Origin: Spirochaetota bacterium
GTDB lineage: Bacteria > Spirochaetota > JAGLSM01 > JAKPMW01
NCBI GenBank assembly: GCA_029548715.1
Contig: JAKPMW010000406.1
Location: 1 to 9,157 of the forward strand
DNA length: 9,157 nucleotides
Reading direction: 5' to 3'
Shown: piece by piece, positions 5,744 through 9,157 of the stretch
Position numbering within the stretch: the first letter of the stretch is position 1
Layout of the letters: every line of letters starts with the position of its first letter
Program-made: the position numbers and the translations under genes
The notes under the pieces: model-generated
What the model saw: the letters and a program-made list of their open reading frames with translations, nothing else
The model's database searches: none
Told to the model about the DNA's origin: nothing

Positions 5744-8545
5744 ATGTCGGTAGACTTTGAAGGACTCTTTGAGAGTTTTGTGGCCGAATCGGCCGAGATG
5801 CTTGACCGGGCCGAAGGTTCGGTGCTTGAACTCGAGAAGGGCTTTAACAAGGAGATTGTAAACGACATCTTCCGGGCCTTCCATACCATCAAGGGTGATT
5901 CAGGCATTTTTGGCCTGCAGGATATCACCGACACGGCCCACGCACTTGAAAACATGCTTGACATGATGCGGGCCGAGAAGCTCCAGGTGACGATGGAGCG
6001 GATTGATCTGCTCCTGACCGGTATCGACAAGCTGCGCCAGATGATCGCGGCGGCCCGGGTTGGTCCGGGCGGGGTCCAGCTTTCCGACGAGGGCGATATC
6101 AAGACCCTCCTGGATACGTTGCACAGGGCGGTTGCCGGGGATGGCGCAGTCCTGCCTGAAAAGCCGCAGACCATTGTGCGGCAGAGTTCCTCAGGAGCGG
6201 GCGGGGCTTTTTCGCTTCGAATTCCCAAACGGTACCGGCTGGATGCTGAAGCCCGGGGGCTGTTTCTCAGCCTTGTCTATGTCGATTTGTACGCCCAGGG
6301 CATCTCTTCGCTGCTTGAGATTCGCCAGTTGCTGGACAACCTCGAGGATCAGGGCTGTCTCCTGATGCAGGGTGTTCTCGAAAACATGCTGCCGGGGAGG
6401 GGGCCCGGTGCTGACGGGTCGCTTTTGCCGTACTACATGGTTCTGGCGACACAGGAGCCGGTCGAGCCTTTCATGAGTCGCCATGGTATCGGCGGAAAGG
6501 TATTGCGCGTTCTGTATGCACCCAAAACCGGAGCCGGAAAGCCTGTCACGGGATCTGCGGGGCCGGTCGACCTTGTTGAGGAGGATACTCCGACTCCTGT
6601 TGAGCCTCAGTCCCCTGCCTCCGCGCCTTCTGTGCCGCAAACCACCGGAGAAAAAGAGGGTGCGGCCGAAGAGGATGTCATGCTTGATGAGGGCCGGGGG
6701 GCGGCAGGGATGATCGTCCGGATGCCTCCCAAAAAGGAAAAAAAGACTCCCGTCGAGGATAGTTCCGGGGCGGGAGAATCCAGGGATGGCCTGCAGGCGA
6801 CCGCAAAAAATGCCAGCCAGGCCATTCAATCCATGCGTGAGGCCTCGAACGAGACGCACCTCAAGGTAAGTGTGGCTCTGCTGGATGAGCTGATCAACCT
6901 TGCCGGGGAGACGATCATTGCGCGCAATGACCTTATGCAAAAGGTCGAACGCATCAAGGATCCCGCCCTGGCGGTTACCTCCAAAAAGGTCAGCTATCTG
7001 GTGACAAAGCTTCAGGAAAGCATCATGCGGACGCGGCTTCAGGAGATCGGGACGATCTTTCAGCGTCTGCCCAGGCTTGTCCGCGACATTTCCCTGCTTA
7101 CTTCAAAGCAGGTTGAGCTGATCACCGAGGGAGGGGATGTAGAGCTGGACAAGACCCTGATCGATGCTATTGTTGATCCGGTGATGCATATGGTTCGCAA
7201 CTCGATTGATCATGGCATCGAGCCGCCCGAAGTGCGGGCCAGGGCAGGCAAGCAGGAAAAGGGGATCCTCAAACTCTCGGCGACCTTGCGGGGAGGAAAC
7301 GTCATCCTCAGGATCATTGATGATGGAAAGGGGCTGGATGCCGAGGGTATCAGAAGCAAGGCCCTGTCCAAGGGCCTGATCAGCGAACGGCAGGCGGCCG
7401 AGGCCACCAATGAGGAATTGTATGAACTGATCTTCGAGCCGGGTTTCAGCACGGCTGAAACAATCACCCAGACATCGGGCCGGGGCGTGGGCATGGATGT
7501 GGTCCGGACCAATTTCAAGCGTGTGGGCGGGACCGTCGATGTCGCAAGTGAAAAGGGCAAGGGCACAACCATCACGGCCACCCTGCCCCAGACCCTCTCC
7601 ATCATCACCTGCCTTATGGTGGAGATTGCCGCCAAGCGGTATGCGATGCCCCAGCAGAATATCGAAGAGCTGATCCTGATTGACCCCGAGCAGTTGACCA
7701 CGGTTGAGTCCCATCTGATGTACCGGCTGCGGGGGCATCTTCTGCCTCTCGTCAAGATCGGAGAGGTTTTGTATCCGGACAGGAAGCTGGAGCGCGAGCC
7801 GCGCTATATCGCGGTTGTGCGCTCGGACCGGCACCGTTTCGGAATGATGATTGACGATATCATCAATCCCGAAGAAATCGTCGTCAAACCCCTGGGCGAG
7901 CATTTTTCTGACCTGACCATTTTTTCGGGAGCGGCCATCCTTGGCGATGGCGAGGCGGTACTGATTCTCGATATTCCCGGTGTGGCCCGCTTTACCAATC
8001 TCCAGAGCAATCTGCGCGAGGACCTTGAGGCTTCCGCAAGGGAACGCAGCCAGGTCGAGGAAAAGGAGAGCGGGTACCTCCTGGTTGGTGTGGCCGGAAA
8101 CCAGTTTGCCATGCCGGTCAGTTCGGTCCCGCGGATTGAAAAGATCACCCGCGAGCGGATCGAGTCGTTTATGGGGATCGAGACTCTCATTTTCAACGAC
8201 GAGATTGTTCCGCTTTTGCGTCTGCAGAGTGTGTACCGCTTGCCGGGTCGTGAGGCTGCGGGAAGTGACATCTATGTGCTGATTTTCAATGTTCACGACA
8301 TGCGTGTGGGTATTGTTGTTGATACGATCAGGAGTGTGGTGGGAAGTATCGGGCACATCGAGACAGGAGCCTATCTCGGGGAGTCTGTCAATGGGCAGGC
8401 CATTGTCAACGGAGACAAGACGGTGGTGCTGGACGTTATCGACCTGATCGGCCGCATGCAGCAGACCAAGTTCCGTGATCTGCGTGCATATATCGAAAAG
8501 GGCATGCCGGATACTGCGGCTGCCACCGAAACGACGGAGGCCTGA
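5744..8545 (+). CDS. cheA: CheA-type chemotaxis histidine kinase with two CheW-like domains
   Basis: This 933-residue kinase, much longer than the roughly 650 residues of enteric CheA, controls the pathway. P1/HPt spans about 1-105 with phospho-acceptor H47 in FHTIKGDSG. Residues about 155-258 form an unassigned alpha/beta-looking segment in the place of P2, followed by a Pro/Glu/Lys-rich linker (about 260-370). The P3 dimerisation helices begin near 372 (LKVSVALLDELINLAGE). The P4 ATPase covers about 465-618: N box with N486, D489 and H490, then DDGKG at 526-530, then FSTAETITQTSGRGVGMDVV and GKGTTITATLPQTL. The first CheW-like P5 lies at about 621-755 and a second at about 777-915 (SGYLLVGVAGNQFAMP to KTVVLDVIDLI), then a short charged tail. 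All catalytic motifs are present, so the kinase should be active. AGGAGG at 5731-5736 lies 7 bases before the ATG. The stop overlaps the spacer carrying the cheW ribosome site, so cheA and cheW are translationally close. Confidence 0.97.
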   Translation: MSVDFEGLFESFVAESAEMLDRAEGSVLELEKGFNKEIVNDIFRAFHTIKGDSGIFGLQDITDTAHALENMLDMMRAEKLQVTMERIDLLLTGIDKLRQMIAAARVGPGGVQLSDEGDIKTLLDTLHRAVAGDGAVLPEKPQTIVRQSSSGAGGAFSLRIPKRYRLDAEARGLFLSLVYVDLYAQGISSLLEIRQLLDNLEDQGCLLMQGVLENMLPGRGPGADGSLLPYYMVLATQEPVEPFMSRHGIGGKVLRVLYAPKTGAGKPVTGSAGPVDLVEEDTPTPVEPQSPASAPSVPQTTGEKEGAAEEDVMLDEGRGAAGMIVRMPPKKEKKTPVEDSSGAGESRDGLQATAKNASQAIQSMREASNETHLKVSVALLDELINLAGETIIARNDLMQKVERIKDPALAVTSKKVSYLVTKLQESIMRTRLQEIGTIFQRLPRLVRDISLLTSKQVELITEGGDVELDKTLIDAIVDPVMHMVRNSIDHGIEPPEVRARAGKQEKGILKLSATLRGGNVILRIIDDGKGLDAEGIRSKALSKGLISERQAAEATNEELYELIFEPGFSTAETITQTSGRGVGMDVVRTNFKRVGGTVDVASEKGKGTTITATLPQTLSIITCLMVEIAAKRYAMPQQNIEELILIDPEQLTTVESHLMYRLRGHLLPLVKIGEVLYPDRKLEREPRYIAVVRSDRHRFGMMIDDIINPEEIVVKPLGEHFSDLTIFSGAAILGDGEAVLILDIPGVARFTNLQSNLREDLEASARERSQVEEKESGYLLVGVAGNQFAMPVSSVPRIEKITRERIESFMGIETLIFNDEIVPLLRLQSVYRLPGREAAGSDIYVLIFNVHDMRVGIVVDTIRSVVGSIGHIETGAYLGESVNGQAIVNGDKTVVLDVIDLIGRMQQTKFRDLRAYIEKGMPDTAAATETTEA

Positions 8546-8550
8546 GAACC

Positions 8551-9009
8551 ATGAAAATTGATGATTCGGCAATTGTGGGGGGAAGGCAGATCCTGACATG
8601 GAAAATCGGTGAGCGCCTTTTCGGGATGGATATCGGGCATTGCCGTGAGGTTGACAAGGACAAGGTTATTGTCGCTGTTCCCCACTCGCGCAAGGAGATT
8701 GCGGGGATTGTCAATCTTCGGGGTGATGTCGTGACAGTGATTGATCTCAGGGTATTGCTCGGGGGAGAGGTCTTGCGGGAGGATGATGACGGAAAGTCAG
8801 TCATTATCAGGCTCAAGTGTCGCAACCAGCACGTGGCACTCAAGGCTGATTCCATCTATGATGTCCTCTCGGTGACCAATGACCAGTTTGAAGGGACTCC
8901 GGCCCATCTCTCCGAAATCGAGGCACGCTATATCCAGTCGGTTGCGATGACGCCCAAGGGATTGGTGGTCATACTGAATCCGGACGAAATCCTGAGGGGA
9001 GCATCCTGA
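8551..9009 (+). CDS. cheW: CheW coupling protein
   Basis: The 152-residue single-domain protein bridges chemoreceptor tips and the CheA P5 domain in the signalling array. It has the CheW fold from about residue 12 to 148. The most telling stretch is IAGIVNLRGDVVTVIDLR (50-67), with the NLRG turn at 55-58 that contacts receptor and kinase. The length is normal for the family and there is no membrane segment or signal peptide. The start ATG follows the cheA stop by 5 bases. Its ribosome site GGAGG (8536-8540) lies inside the last cheA codons, which suggests coupled translation in a common operon. Compared with the two CheW-like domains of the neighbouring CheA, this free copy is shorter and has the canonical NLRG. 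Nothing in it looks broken. Confidence 0.96.
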   Translation: MKIDDSAIVGGRQILTWKIGERLFGMDIGHCREVDKDKVIVAVPHSRKEIAGIVNLRGDVVTVIDLRVLLGGEVLREDDDGKSVIIRLKCRNQHVALKADSIYDVLSVTNDQFEGTPAHLSEIEARYIQSVAMTPKGLVVILNPDEILRGAS

Positions 9010-9013
9010 GAGA

Positions 9014-9157
9014 ATGCCGCCAGAGAGAGACAAAAAAATTCGGATCATGATCGTGGATGACTCCCTCGTCTTCCGCAGCCTCCTGCGGGATGTGCTGGGG
9101 GAGGATGCGCGGATTGAGGTCGTGACCCAGGCGGTCAACGGCAGGCTGGCCTTGCCC
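9014..9157 (+). CDS. cheB: CheB-like response regulator, N-terminal 48 codons (cut by right edge)
   Basis: The frame opens at ATG 9014, four bases after the cheW stop, and is open to the window end. The visible residues form the start of a receiver domain. A first strand IRIMIVDDS (9-17) carries the acidic pair D15-D16 that binds the metal for phosphorylation, and a helix FRSLLRDVLGED is followed by IEVVTQAVNGRLAL. The VDDS-x-x-x-R pattern and IEVV..A.NG are typical of CheB, the receptor methylesterase/deamidase, and fit its place after cheW. The phospho-acceptor Asp and the methylesterase domain would lie past the edge, so a CheY-like or other regulator cannot be excluded. The ribosome site is GAGGGGA (8994-9000) inside the end of cheW, about 13 bases away, which is rather far. 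An internal ATG (residue 12) is less likely because it would remove half of the first strand. Confidence 0.8.
   Translation, partial: MPPERDKKIRIMIVDDSLVFRSLLRDVLGEDARIEVVTQAVNGRLALP

Noticed and set aside
4750..6228. 492-residue minus-strand open frame across the receptor and cheA start
   Set aside because: It has a Ser/Ala/Arg-rich, domain-free sequence, spans two real genes and their gap, and arises from the codon bias of the opposite strand.
7103..8599. 498-residue minus-strand open frame opposite cheA
   Set aside because: His/Asp-rich composition without any family feature; it mirrors the conserved CheA P4/P5 coding sequence.

Overview
The window carries a chemotaxis-type signalling cluster on the plus strand, a divergent cyclic-di-GMP enzyme on the minus strand, and the 5' part of an acyl-CoA synthetase gene behind it. 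All six genes are bacterial in type. The DNA is moderately GC-rich, Shine-Dalgarno sites on the plus strand are strong (AGGAGG type), and cyclic-di-GMP, CheA and transmembrane chemoreceptors occur together. A motile or surface-sensing Gram-negative bacterium, such as a Pseudomonadota or Desulfobacterota member, is plausible, but the lineage cannot be fixed from this sequence.

Layout. Positions 1-679 (minus) hold the N-terminal 226 codons of an AMP-forming acyl-CoA synthetase that runs off the left edge. Positions 680-901 are a gene-free gap with a two-copy 14-bp tandem repeat and small inverted repeats. Positions 902-3583 (minus) encode an 893-residue GAF-like/PAS/PAS/GGDEF/EAL protein. Both catalytic domains look intact and the GGDEF domain has a product-inhibition I-site. 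Positions 3584-3802 are the divergent control region. On the plus strand follow a dCACHE-HAMP chemoreceptor (3803-5677), a large CheA kinase with two C-terminal CheW-like domains (5744-8545), CheW (8551-9009) and the start of a CheB-like response regulator (9014 to the right edge). From cheA to cheB the gaps are 4-5 bp, so these genes are surely co-transcribed. The receptor gene lies 66 bp ahead of cheA.

How the genes probably work together. The receptor senses an extracytoplasmic ligand and passes the signal through HAMP and its coiled-coil tip to CheA/CheW. CheA autophosphorylates at His47 of its HPt domain and passes phosphate to CheB for receptor adaptation, and to a CheY-type output not seen here. 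No cheR, cheY or flagellar gene is visible, so the output (flagella, pili or another process) is unknown. The divergent GGDEF-EAL protein suggests, only by position, a link between this array and cyclic-di-GMP.

The most unusual points are the duplicated CheW-like (P5) module of CheA, an unassigned folded-looking segment where CheA normally has P2, and the loss of the known amino-acid-binding motif in the receptor's dCACHE domain. I found no mobile element, CRISPR array, RNA gene or evident novel defence-type system.
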